Of a DNA stretch of 64,000 bases, positions 25,788 through 34,258 are shown one piece after another; within the stretch, counting starts at the first letter, position 1, and every line of letters begins with the position of its first letter. The notes under the pieces are model-generated. The model saw only the letters and a list, made by a program, of their open reading frames with translations. It did not search any database and was not told the origin of the DNA. Source of the stretch: CAYFSS01 sp964345975 (GTDB lineage: Bacteria; Bacillota; Clostridia; Saccharofermentanales; Fastidiosipilaceae); contig CAYFSS010000004.1 of assembly GCA_964345975.1 (NCBI GenBank), forward strand, positions 41,528 to 105,527, written 5' to 3'. The translations under genes and the position numbers were made by a program.

Positions 25788-26220
25788 CCCCCATGCACTC
25801 ACAGCAAGAGTCCAAACAACATAGCGTGAGTAGTGAGTCGCAAGAACAGCAGTCCGAGGATGTATTGCGATAATAACCTCGCGGATTCTGACCTTGATTG
25901 CGATAAGCGTTGCCGAACGGTGTACCGCTAAACGGATCGCGGAACGGACCCTGACCATACTGTGGACCTTGACCATACTGTGAACCCGGACCGTATTGAG
26001 CACCTGCTTGACCACGTGCTTGCTGTCCGGTTCCGGTCAGCATGTCATATGCCTCGTTGATTTCCTGCATCTTCTCCTTAGCTAGACCTTCTAAGGGATT
26101 GTTGCGGTAATTGTCGGGATGATATTTCTTAACGAGCTCCCGGTATGCTGCTTTGATTTGATCTTGGCTGGCAGCGCGAGACACGCCTAGAACCTCATAG
26201 GGATCCTTATTTAACGCCAT
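25765..26220 (-). CDS. J-domain protein with Cys-rich C-terminus
   Basis: 151 residues with AAGGAG before ATG 26220. A J domain occupies residues 6-70 with the HPD motif in KKYHPDNY, then a Gly/Gln/Pro-rich linker with repeated QYGQGP units, and a tail with eleven Cys in the last 28 residues, arranged as CC pairs (CCSCD, CCLDSCCEC, CYCC). Zinc binding or membrane/lipid attachment by the Cys tail is possible. Similar small J proteins are known in Clostridia and are distinct from DnaJ. It lies directly upstream of the membrane protein gene, suggesting a partnership. Confidence 0.85.
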   Translation of the reverse strand: MALNKDPYEVLGVSRAASQDQIKAAYRELVKKYHPDNYRNNPLEGLAKEKMQEINEAYDMLTGTGQQARGQAGAQYGPGSQYGQGPQYGQGPFRDPFSGTPFGNAYRNQGQNPRGYYRNTSSDCCSCDSLLTLCCLDSCCECMGGDLCYCC

Positions 26221-26288
26221 ATTTGCTCCTTATCACTAATCATCAACCTTGCTCATTTTAGCAAAGATACAAACTCGTATGTAAATTT

Positions 26289-27128
26289 CTAGACACGCCA
26301 AAGCGGTTCGTCGTTATAGAGCCTGCGTCTCGTCTCAGGAAGACTCCAGTGCACCAGATTCTGCACCAGTTCAGCATCTTTCTGATACGGCAAGAGCGCA
26401 AGATGACGATCGAGGTTGAGCTCCAGGTCCGTCATCGTCCGATCGACTTCCTCATGGGTCAAATCGCCAATGACATTAAAAAGCCCCGCCGCCCTATCTT
26501 TTCCCTCATCTTCCACGGCATCCATCCAATAGATCCACCGCCCAAGATCTGCTCCTACATCTCCCATGACCGGCAATAAGGCCTTAGGGAATTGATCCGG
26601 CCAAGGAGCCCCGAGGAAGATCTCTCGCATCACAGCAGCAAAAGATTCGATGGCTTCTTCACGATCCTTACGCTGACCGGCTTCCCGTTCTTTTGCCAGC
26701 AACGCATCGATGGTGCGAGCTAACTCAGGTCTTGCTTCATAGGCTTTGCGGATGGCTTTTTTGAATGTAAGCGATAATCCCGTACGTTTGAGGATGTTTT
26801 CACCGTCCGCAATATCGTCCTGAATCCGACCATTGACCAGGAGCAATGTCATATCGGCAGCATAGTCAAGCGGAGGTGATGAAGGAGCTACCGGATGCTT
26901 CTTGCGGGCAAAAATAGCTGCACAAGGACGCAAGGCAGGTTCACCTTCTTCCGCTTCAAAAGCCAACATCAAAACAGCAAAGGTCGTGAGATCATAGGTC
27001 AAAGCGAAACGAGGGATTTGTCCGTAACGTTCTGAGAGGTTATGACAAAGCCCGCAGTAAACGGACTTATAACGAAGCATGTATTTCCCAAGCAATTCAT
27101 AAGGATAAGGTTTGAGGTAGCCTAGCAT
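26289..27128 (-). CDS. DUF5685 family protein
   Basis: 279 residues from ATG 27128, after AAGGGGG. The N-terminus (MLGYLKPY, YKSVYCGLCHNLSERYG, ALTYDLTTFAVLML) is characteristic of DUF5685, with a CxxC pair and a later Cys (RPCAAIF) that could bind metal; the rest is helical with DDIADGE and MDAVEDEGKDR acidic motifs. Function is unknown. The in-frame extension to 27620 lies opposite gltX and is a shadow. Divergent from gltX with 84 bp between start codons. Confidence 0.8.
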   Translation of the reverse strand: MLGYLKPYPYELLGKYMLRYKSVYCGLCHNLSERYGQIPRFALTYDLTTFAVLMLAFEAEEGEPALRPCAAIFARKKHPVAPSSPPLDYAADMTLLLVNGRIQDDIADGENILKRTGLSLTFKKAIRKAYEARPELARTIDALLAKEREAGQRKDREEAIESFAAVMREIFLGAPWPDQFPKALLPVMGDVGADLGRWIYWMDAVEDEGKDRAAGLFNVIGDLTHEEVDRTMTDLELNLDRHLALLPYQKDAELVQNLVHWSLPETRRRLYNDEPLWRV

Positions 27129-27212
27129 GGATCCCCCTTCTTTCGTGCTATTATGGAGACTATTGTCGAGGCCTGCGATACATAAGTTTCGCACAAGTTG
27201 AAAGGATCTACC

Positions 27213-28706
27213 ATGTCCGAGTCCAAGATCAGAACTCGCTTTGCCCCAAGTCCTACGGGGTATATGCATATCGGGAACCTCCGTACCGCACTCTTTGAGT
27301 ATCTCGTCGCCAAATCCCAAGGCGGTGATTTCATCTTGCGCATCGAGGATACGGATCAAGGACGCTTGGTGGAAGGTTCGCTCGATGCGATCTATCGCAC
27401 GCTTGAACTCACACAACTCGAGTATTCTGAAGGACCTGACAAGGGGGGTGAATATGGCCCCTACGTCCAAAGCGAGCGCTTGAGTCTCTATCGTCCGGCT
27501 GCTGAGCAACTGGTTGAAATGGGCGAAGCCTACTATTGCTTCTGCAGCGAAGAGCGCCTGCAAGAAGTCCAGAAAACAGCCCGCGACGAAGGCGCAGACT
27601 TCATCGGTTATGACAGGCACTGTAGGGATCTACCGCAAGAGGAAGTTGAAGCAAGACTGGCTGCGGGCGATCCTTGGGTCATCCGTCAGAAGATGCCGCT
27701 CGATGGCATCGTGGGTTATGACGATGCTGTCTTCGGCCGTATTGAGGTAGAAAATAAGACCTTAGAGGATCACATCCTCTTAAAGTCCGATGGCTACCCC
27801 ACCTATAACTTCGCCAACGTCATCGATGATCATGCGATGAAGATCACCCATATCGTCCGCGGCTCCGAGTACCTGAGCTCCACGCCGAAATACATTCATC
27901 TCTACAATGCCTTCGGTTACGAAATCCCTGTCTTCGTCCACGTCCCGCTGATCAACGGTCCGGACGGCAAGAAGCTCTCCAAACGCCACGGGGCTACGAG
28001 TTTCGAGGAACTCTTAGCGGACGGCTATGTCGTCGAAGCCATCGTGAATTACCTTGCTCTTCTCGGTTGGTCTCCCGGAACAACCCAAGAACTCTTCACG
28101 CTGGATGAATTGGCAGAAGCATTCGACACGAAGGGCATCGCTAAATCACCGGCGGTCTTCAACCTAGAGAAACTGCGTTGGTTCAACGGCCAATATCTCC
28201 AGAAGATGAGTCCTGAAGAATTCAATGAACATGCAGCTCCATACTATGCGCAAATCGCCGGTGATCCGGTAGCTTCCATGAGCGATGAACAGAAGCTCGT
28301 CCTTGCAAAGACATTGCAACCCAGAACGGAACAATTCTCCGTTCTGCCTGAACAGCTCATCTTCTTATCTGAAGTACAGGACTATGATTTAGATCTCTAT
28401 TATCATAAGCGGATGAAAACCGATGCAGCCGGAGCCCTTAAGGTCTTCCCGCCTGTCCTTGATGTCTTGAAAGAAACGGAATGGACAGAAGAAGCTTTGG
28501 GCAATGCCTTGCGTGATTACGCGAGTTCAAATGAACTTAAGAACGGCATGGTCATGTGGCCGGTTCGGATCGCCCTCACCGGGATGCCGGTGAGCCCTGG
28601 CGGTGCAATTGAGGCGCTCTTCCTGCTTGGCAAAGACGAATCCATCCAACGTTTAACATCAGCCATCGATCGTTTACAGAATGAAATAGAAGGAGTAGGC
28701 GCATGA
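27213..28706 (+). CDS. gltX: Glutamyl-tRNA synthetase
   Basis: 497 residues from ATG 27213, six bases after AAAGGA (a TTG at 27198 is in frame but less likely). Class I synthetase: HIGH-type motif PSPTGYMHIGNLRTALF near the N-terminus, EDTDQGR, and the KMSKS-type loop KKLSKRHG. The C-terminal alpha-helical cage is full length. It charges tRNA-Glu. Its stop overlaps the glnS start (ATGA). Because glnS is present, GltX need not mischarge tRNA-Gln; specificity cannot be read with confidence here. Confidence 0.97.
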   Translation: MSESKIRTRFAPSPTGYMHIGNLRTALFEYLVAKSQGGDFILRIEDTDQGRLVEGSLDAIYRTLELTQLEYSEGPDKGGEYGPYVQSERLSLYRPAAEQLVEMGEAYYCFCSEERLQEVQKTARDEGADFIGYDRHCRDLPQEEVEARLAAGDPWVIRQKMPLDGIVGYDDAVFGRIEVENKTLEDHILLKSDGYPTYNFANVIDDHAMKITHIVRGSEYLSSTPKYIHLYNAFGYEIPVFVHVPLINGPDGKKLSKRHGATSFEELLADGYVVEAIVNYLALLGWSPGTTQELFTLDELAEAFDTKGIAKSPAVFNLEKLRWFNGQYLQKMSPEEFNEHAAPYYAQIAGDPVASMSDEQKLVLAKTLQPRTEQFSVLPEQLIFLSEVQDYDLDLYYHKRMKTDAAGALKVFPPVLDVLKETEWTEEALGNALRDYASSNELKNGMVMWPVRIALTGMPVSPGGAIEALFLLGKDESIQRLTSAIDRLQNEIEGVGA

Positions 28707-30421
28707 GTGAGACCACGACGAACCCCGCGACCCATGAAATCAGCGACAACAGTGAGAGCACAGGAGAATTGACCAATTTCATCTGGGATACCATCGATGA
28801 AGATATCGCACCGGGTGGGCAATATGCCGGGATGACGGTCCATACCCGTTTTCCGCCTGAGCCAAACGGTTTCCTCCACATCGGGCATGCGAAGGCGCTC
28901 TTCGTCAACTTTGAAACAGCAAAACGTTATGGCGGACTTTGTAACCTCCGGATGGACGATACGAATCCTGAGAAGGAAGACACAATATATGTCGAGGCCA
29001 TCAAAGAAGATGTAAAATGGCTTGGCTATGACTGGGATGACCGTTTCTATTATGCATCTGACTATTTCCAAGTCATGTACGACGGGGCAGTCGAACTCAT
29101 CAAGAAAGGTCTTGCCTTCGTCGATGAGCTTTCGGCGGAAGAAATGCGCGAGCTTCGCGGCACTTTGACCAAACCCGGTCAAGAGAGCCCCTGGCGCGAT
29201 CGACCGATCGAAGAAAGCCTAGACCTCTTCAGTCGCATGAAGAAAGGGGAATTCCCCGATGGCGCTTACACCTTGCGGGCTAAGATCGATATGAGTTCGG
29301 GGAACATGAACATGCGTGACCCGGTTCTGTATCGAATTTCCCACTTGACGCACCATCGCACCGGTGACGAGTGGTGCATCTACCCGATGTATGACTTTGC
29401 TCATACGATTGAAGATGCGTTAGAGCACATCACCCACTCACTATGCTCCTTGGAATTTGAAGATCATCGCCCACTCTATAACTGGGTGCGTGATAATGTC
29501 ACTCTCCCATCCAGACCAAGACAGATAGAGTTTGCGCGCTTAAACATCAACTGGACCATCATGAGCAAACGCAAGCTGCGTGCCATTATTGAAGAAGGTC
29601 TCGTGGACGGCTGGGACGATCCGCGTCTCCCAACGCTCAGTGCTCTCCGTCGTCGCGGCTTCACCCCCGAAGCGATCAAAGCGTTCATGCGCGGCATCGG
29701 TGTCACCAAGCAGGAAACGGTCATCGACTATGCCTTCTTGGAGCACTGCATCCGAGATGATCTCAATAAGAGAGCTGAACGTAGGATGGCGATCCTCGAT
29801 CCTATTGAACTCATCATCAGGAATTATCCTGAAGATCAAACGGAAACGTTTGAGGCTCGCAATAACCCTGAAGATCCCGAAGCAGGACATCGTGAGATCA
29901 GCTTCTCCAAGCGTTTATGGATTGATCGCGACGACTTCATGGAAGAGCCTTTCAAGCGATACTACCGTATGTATCCGGGCAATGAAGTCCGCCTTATGCA
30001 TGCTTATCTCGTCACCTGCACCGGGTTCGAACAAGATGAAGACGGTCGCGTGACGAAGGTCTTCGCAGAATACGATCCTGAATCTCGTGGAGGCAATGCT
30101 CCGGATGGTCGTAAAGTCCGAGGGACCATCCATTGGGTTGATCAAGCAACGGCTATCGATGCCGATGTGCGTATGTATGATCGTCTCTTCCTGGTTGAAG
30201 ATCCCGATAGCGCTGAGGACTATCACAGTGTCTTGAATCCGGACTCACTCGAGGTCATTGAACACGCAAAGCTCGAAGCCAGTCTAAGCGAAGAAGAGGA
30301 TTATGCCGGCTACCAGTTCATCAGGAAAGGCTACTTCTGCCGTGATATCAAAGATTCCACGCCGGAGAAACCTGTCTTCAACTTAACGGCAACCCTGCGC
30401 GACAGTTTCAATAAGTCTTAA
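28703..30421 (+). CDS. glnS: Glutaminyl-tRNA synthetase
   Basis: 572 residues. PPEPNGFLHIGHAKA is the GlnRS form of the HIGH motif (GluRS has PSPTGYxHIGN), LRMDDTNPEKE replaces EDTDQ, and the KMSKS-type loop is IMSKRKL. C-terminal beta-barrel anticodon domains are present (WVDQATAIDADVRMYDRLF). It attaches Gln to tRNA-Gln directly. GAAGGAG lies within the end of gltX and the start overlaps its stop, so both synthetases are made together. Many Firmicutes lack GlnRS and use GatCAB. A strong terminator follows. Confidence 0.95.
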   Translation: MSETTTNPATHEISDNSESTGELTNFIWDTIDEDIAPGGQYAGMTVHTRFPPEPNGFLHIGHAKALFVNFETAKRYGGLCNLRMDDTNPEKEDTIYVEAIKEDVKWLGYDWDDRFYYASDYFQVMYDGAVELIKKGLAFVDELSAEEMRELRGTLTKPGQESPWRDRPIEESLDLFSRMKKGEFPDGAYTLRAKIDMSSGNMNMRDPVLYRISHLTHHRTGDEWCIYPMYDFAHTIEDALEHITHSLCSLEFEDHRPLYNWVRDNVTLPSRPRQIEFARLNINWTIMSKRKLRAIIEEGLVDGWDDPRLPTLSALRRRGFTPEAIKAFMRGIGVTKQETVIDYAFLEHCIRDDLNKRAERRMAILDPIELIIRNYPEDQTETFEARNNPEDPEAGHREISFSKRLWIDRDDFMEEPFKRYYRMYPGNEVRLMHAYLVTCTGFEQDEDGRVTKVFAEYDPESRGGNAPDGRKVRGTIHWVDQATAIDADVRMYDRLFLVEDPDSAEDYHSVLNPDSLEVIEHAKLEASLSEEEDYAGYQFIRKGYFCRDIKDSTPEKPVFNLTATLRDSFNKS

Positions 30422-30451
30422 TCCGTCGCCATAGATCATCTAGATAACGAT

Positions 30452-30492
30452 GCCCGCTGAACCTAGCTTGCGTAGGACAGCGGGCTTTCTTT
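30452..30492 (+). terminator. Rho-independent terminator of gltX-glnS
   Basis: GCCCGCTG / CAGCGGGC stem, with an inner CCTA/TAGG pair, followed by TTTCTTT. Confidence 0.92.
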
Positions 30493-30523
30493 GTAGGGGC
30501 TGAGGGCTTTTGGATGGATAAAC

Positions 30524-32341
30524 TTAGCTGCGCACAAACTGAGATTGATAGAGGTCGTAGTAATGTTGTTTAAGTGCCAGCAGTTCTTCGTGGGTGCCAC
30601 GTTCGACCACTTCACCGTTCACCAGAACAAGGATGAGATCGGAATCTCGAATCGTTGAAAGACGGTGCGCTATGACAAAGGACGTTCGACCTTCCATCAT
30701 CTTGAGGAAGGCATCCTGCACCCGGCGCTCCGTATGGGTATCGATGGAGCTCGTCGCTTCGTCCAAGATCAGGAGATCTGCATTCTTGAGCATGACCCGT
30801 GCGATGGTGAGGAGCTGCTTCTGCCCTTCCGAGAGTGACGTCTCTGCGTCACCGAGACGAGTTTCATAGCCATTGGGTAAGAGTTCAATGAAATCATGAC
30901 AGTGCGCCGCTTTCGCCGCAGCAATGACTTCTTCCCGCGTTGCATCGGGTTTAGCGTAAGCGATATTAGCATGAACAGAGCCCGCAAAGAGCCATGTTTC
31001 TTGCAGCACCATGCCAAACGCATTGCGGACGGAATCTCTCGTTCTTTCATGAATGGCTTGACCGTCGATGAGGATTGCCCCGGATTGGTAATCGTAATAA
31101 CGCATAAGGAGGTTCACCAACGTCGTCTTCCCCGCACCCGTTGGACCGACGATGGCCACTTTCCTTCCTGCAGGAACATCAAGCGTGAAATTTTCGATCA
31201 AAGTTCTTTGCGGGGTATAGCCAAAACTCATTTGATCAAAAGAAATCGCACCTTCACGAAGGACAAGCGGGGACTTATCGGTCTCAGGATCCTCGGGTTT
31301 GAGTTCCAGGACTTGCAGGGCTCGCTCAGCACCGGCAATGCCTCGCTGCACTTCAGCTATAACACCGGAGAGCTCATTTACGGGTTTAGTGTACTGCAAG
31401 GCATAACTTAGGAGGGCTGAGATCTCACCGATAGTGAGGATCCCACGAAACCCTAAGATAGAAGCCAAGGTTCCGACGGCGATGTAGAGGATATTGTTCA
31501 CGAAACGCGAGGCAGGATTCGTCAAAGAAGAAATGAACTGAGCTTCTTGACCGTTTTCATAGAGAGCACGGTTTCTTTCACTAAACTCCTCAGCTGCCGT
31601 CTCTTGATAGTCGAAATTACGGAGGAGTTTCTGCTCTGCGGTGAGTTCTTCGATCATGCTATTGACATCACCGACCAATCTACTATTCGTGCGATAGAGA
31701 TCGTGTGACCGATTACTGATATAGCGAGTGACCAAGAAATTCAGTGGCGTAAGAAGTAGAACTAAAAGTGCTACGCGCCAATCCAAGAAGAGGATGAAGA
31801 GGAAAGCCCCCACCAGAGATACAATGCCACTAAAGAGCTGGATGAGCACTTGTTGCAGCCCGTCTTGTAAAGCATCCAAGTCATTGGTCAAACGTGAGAC
31901 CAGATCGCCGACCGGATGTCGATCGAGTTCCGCTAGAGGCAAGCGACTGAGCCGTCTTTGAGCGGCTTGACGAATGTTCTTGAGGATCCCCTGCGTGACG
32001 ATAGGAACGTTAGTGTGGATGAAGAGATCAAAGAGGAATTTCGCTGCGTAGCTGATTGCCAAGATAAAAAGGATTCTTCCAAAAGCCTCAACCGTAAACC
32101 CTGTTTTACCCAGCATATCGATCCCGCGTGCAATAAAGAGCGGGGCCACGAGCATGGCAAGTGCCGAAAGGATAGAGACTGTAGCGAGCGCAAGCAGACG
32201 CGGAATTTCATTGCTCAGATGAGGTCTCAACTTGCGTAAGATGTCACGTCGGTTCCATTGATGTTCAATGTCCATCGTAGACTTGGGGCCAACAGGAGTC
32301 CCACCCCCCATTAAGCTGGGAACTTGATTCGGTGCACTCAT
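30524..32341 (-). CDS. Heterodimeric ABC exporter (third pair), catalytically complete subunit
   Basis: 605 residues from ATG 32341 (the frame extends to 32413, but GGAGGG and the overlap with the upstream stop fix this start). Exporter transmembrane domain about 45-340; ATPase domain with Walker A GPTGAGKTT, signature LSEGQ, Walker B LILDEATSS with Glu, and VIAHRLST. The canonical Glu and His make it the catalytic half; the signature is slightly altered (Glu for Gly). It overlaps the preceding gene by ATGA and pairs with it. Confidence 0.92.
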   Translation of the reverse strand: MSAPNQVPSLMGGGTPVGPKSTMDIEHQWNRRDILRKLRPHLSNEIPRLLALATVSILSALAMLVAPLFIARGIDMLGKTGFTVEAFGRILFILAISYAAKFLFDLFIHTNVPIVTQGILKNIRQAAQRRLSRLPLAELDRHPVGDLVSRLTNDLDALQDGLQQVLIQLFSGIVSLVGAFLFILFLDWRVALLVLLLTPLNFLVTRYISNRSHDLYRTNSRLVGDVNSMIEELTAEQKLLRNFDYQETAAEEFSERNRALYENGQEAQFISSLTNPASRFVNNILYIAVGTLASILGFRGILTIGEISALLSYALQYTKPVNELSGVIAEVQRGIAGAERALQVLELKPEDPETDKSPLVLREGAISFDQMSFGYTPQRTLIENFTLDVPAGRKVAIVGPTGAGKTTLVNLLMRYYDYQSGAILIDGQAIHERTRDSVRNAFGMVLQETWLFAGSVHANIAYAKPDATREEVIAAAKAAHCHDFIELLPNGYETRLGDAETSLSEGQKQLLTIARVMLKNADLLILDEATSSIDTHTERRVQDAFLKMMEGRTSFVIAHRLSTIRDSDLILVLVNGEVVERGTHEELLALKQHYYDLYQSQFVRS

Positions 32342-34146
32342 CTTGCTCCCTCCTCTACTGTGTGCAGCTTCAATGAGCCTGCAACATCGATATCCTGTAG
32401 CTGATAAGCACAAATCTCACGATAGAGTTCAGACGTTTCAAGGAGCTCCGTATGTCGACCTTTTGCAATGATCTTTCCACCGTCGATGACTAAAATGACT
32501 TCAGCATCCATGATGGTATGAACCCTCTGCGAAACAATAATTCGGGTGAGCCGATCACGTTGTCTTTGCAAACCCTGCCTGATCGCTGCGTCGGTCGCAA
32601 AGTCCAAGGCTGAAGAGCTGTCGTCTTGGACGAGAATTGGAGCATCTTTGAGCAGAGCACGCGCTAACGAAAGTCGTTGGCGTTGACCGCCTGAAAAATT
32701 ACGACCGCCGCGGTTGACCGGGGAGTCCAAGCCCTCGGGCAAGGCTCGGATGAAATCGGCTCCTTGGGCCAACTCCAAGGCTTCCCACATCTTCCGATCC
32801 TCTTCATCACGGCTTAAACCGTTAGTTCCCAAGCCCCAGCGGAGGTTCTCTCGGATACTACCGGTCATGAGGGTGGGCTTTTGGGGGGCAACACTAAAAT
32901 AGCTGCGCCAATCTTTGAGCGACCAGCGATCGGACGCTTGACCTTCAAGACGCAGTTCGCCATTACTTGCCTCGTAATGACGCAGGATAAGATCCAGGAG
33001 TGTGGTTTTACCGGAACCGGTGGGACCTAGGATGCCAAGAGTTTGGCCGCGTTCGAGTTGAAATGTAAGGTCTTGGAGGACCGGCTGATCTGATTCGGCA
33101 TAGTGAAAATCCACGTGTTCTAAGGCTAAAAGTGGCGCGCCGGGCACCGGTTCGGGACGTGTTAGCGTCTCATCTTGAGCTTCGACGTCCGTTAAATCCA
33201 AGACTTCGACGACACGCTCAGCGGAATTCTTTGTCCTCGTGAGAAGATTGAACATATTCGCCGCAACGGTTAGCGCCATCAGAACTTGATTCGCGTAATT
33301 GATGAGGGCAAGCAGCTCACCTTCCGTAATCCTTAACTCGGTCAAGACCGCGTGAACGCCCACCGTTCTGCCGCCAAGGCGCAGGAGGAAGAAAATCGCA
33401 AGGTTCAAGATAAGGGTGGTCAAGGGGTTCATGAGACCTGATAGAAGCTGGGCTCTCCGCATATCTCGTTCAAGCTCATCATTGGCCGCTGCAAAATAAC
33501 GTTCTTCATGATCTTGGCGGTTGAAAGCACGGATGACCCGTACGCCTGATAGGAGATCCATGATGAGGCGGCTCACCTTGTCGATGCCTTCGCGGGCACG
33601 TTCGAAATACGGCAAGCTGATGCGATAGATGAGATAGATCACGATGGCGGCCGGAATGATAGCAAAGAGGAGAATTCGGCCACCCAAGGGGGAAACACGC
33701 CATGCCATGACGACCCCGAAAATGCTGAGGAAGGGGGCTCTCGTCAGAAGGCGAATGGCCATCGCTGTCGTGAGCTGAAGCTGGTTCACGTCATAGGTTG
33801 CTCGGTTGGTGATGGACGCCGAACCAATTTTTTGAATTGCATTGGGTGTGAGCCGTGTGAGCTTGTTGAAGAGCGCTTCTCTTAAATTCGTGCCGAAGCC
33901 TTGACTGGCGACAGACGCCATATATTGGGCTGCAAAGCTGACGATCATGCCGAGAACTACCAGGCCCATCATACCCAGGGCAGCGTTTCTCAACACCGTC
34001 GGATCTCTTTGATTGACCCCTACGTCGATCATCAGAGCCATGATGAGAGGCAATATCAGTTCAAAGACAGCCTCTAAGAGTTTGAAGAATGGGCCCAGGA
34101 AGAGAGGGCGTTTATAGGGCTTAAGATGGCGCCAAAGCGTCTTCAT
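32338..34146 (-). CDS. Heterodimeric ABC exporter (third pair), subunit with degenerate site
   Basis: 602 residues from ATG 34146 after AAGGAGG. Six-helix exporter domain; ATPase with Walker A GPTGSGKTT, intact signature FSGGQ, but Walker B LVQDDSSS (Asp for Glu) and Gln for the H-loop His (IVSQR). Complementary to the downstream gene, as in YheHI/LmrCD-type pairs. It lies 112 bp after the second pair and may share its transcript. Confidence 0.92.
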   Translation of the reverse strand: MKTLWRHLKPYKRPLFLGPFFKLLEAVFELILPLIMALMIDVGVNQRDPTVLRNAALGMMGLVVLGMIVSFAAQYMASVASQGFGTNLREALFNKLTRLTPNAIQKIGSASITNRATYDVNQLQLTTAMAIRLLTRAPFLSIFGVVMAWRVSPLGGRILLFAIIPAAIVIYLIYRISLPYFERAREGIDKVSRLIMDLLSGVRVIRAFNRQDHEERYFAAANDELERDMRRAQLLSGLMNPLTTLILNLAIFFLLRLGGRTVGVHAVLTELRITEGELLALINYANQVLMALTVAANMFNLLTRTKNSAERVVEVLDLTDVEAQDETLTRPEPVPGAPLLALEHVDFHYAESDQPVLQDLTFQLERGQTLGILGPTGSGKTTLLDLILRHYEASNGELRLEGQASDRWSLKDWRSYFSVAPQKPTLMTGSIRENLRWGLGTNGLSRDEEDRKMWEALELAQGADFIRALPEGLDSPVNRGGRNFSGGQRQRLSLARALLKDAPILVQDDSSSALDFATDAAIRQGLQRQRDRLTRIIVSQRVHTIMDAEVILVIDGGKIIAKGRHTELLETSELYREICAYQLQDIDVAGSLKLHTVEEGAR

Positions 34147-34258
34147 TCGGCCTCCTTATACATCGAGCTTGCTGTTTCCAAGTCATCAACTTATGCACAA
34201 AAATGCTCATAAGCCATTAAGCCGTCACTACACATCAGGGTGGTCGGCTTGCATTACT

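Noticed and set aside
25788..26015. Upstream extension of the membrane protein frame
   Set aside because: It overlaps the J-domain gene in a shifted frame and has repetitive V-H-S-M-V composition, as expected for a shadow of the QYGQGP repeats.
27129..27620. N-terminal extension of the DUF5685 gene
   Set aside because: It is opposite gltX, and ATG 27128 has the ribosome binding site and the conserved start of the family.
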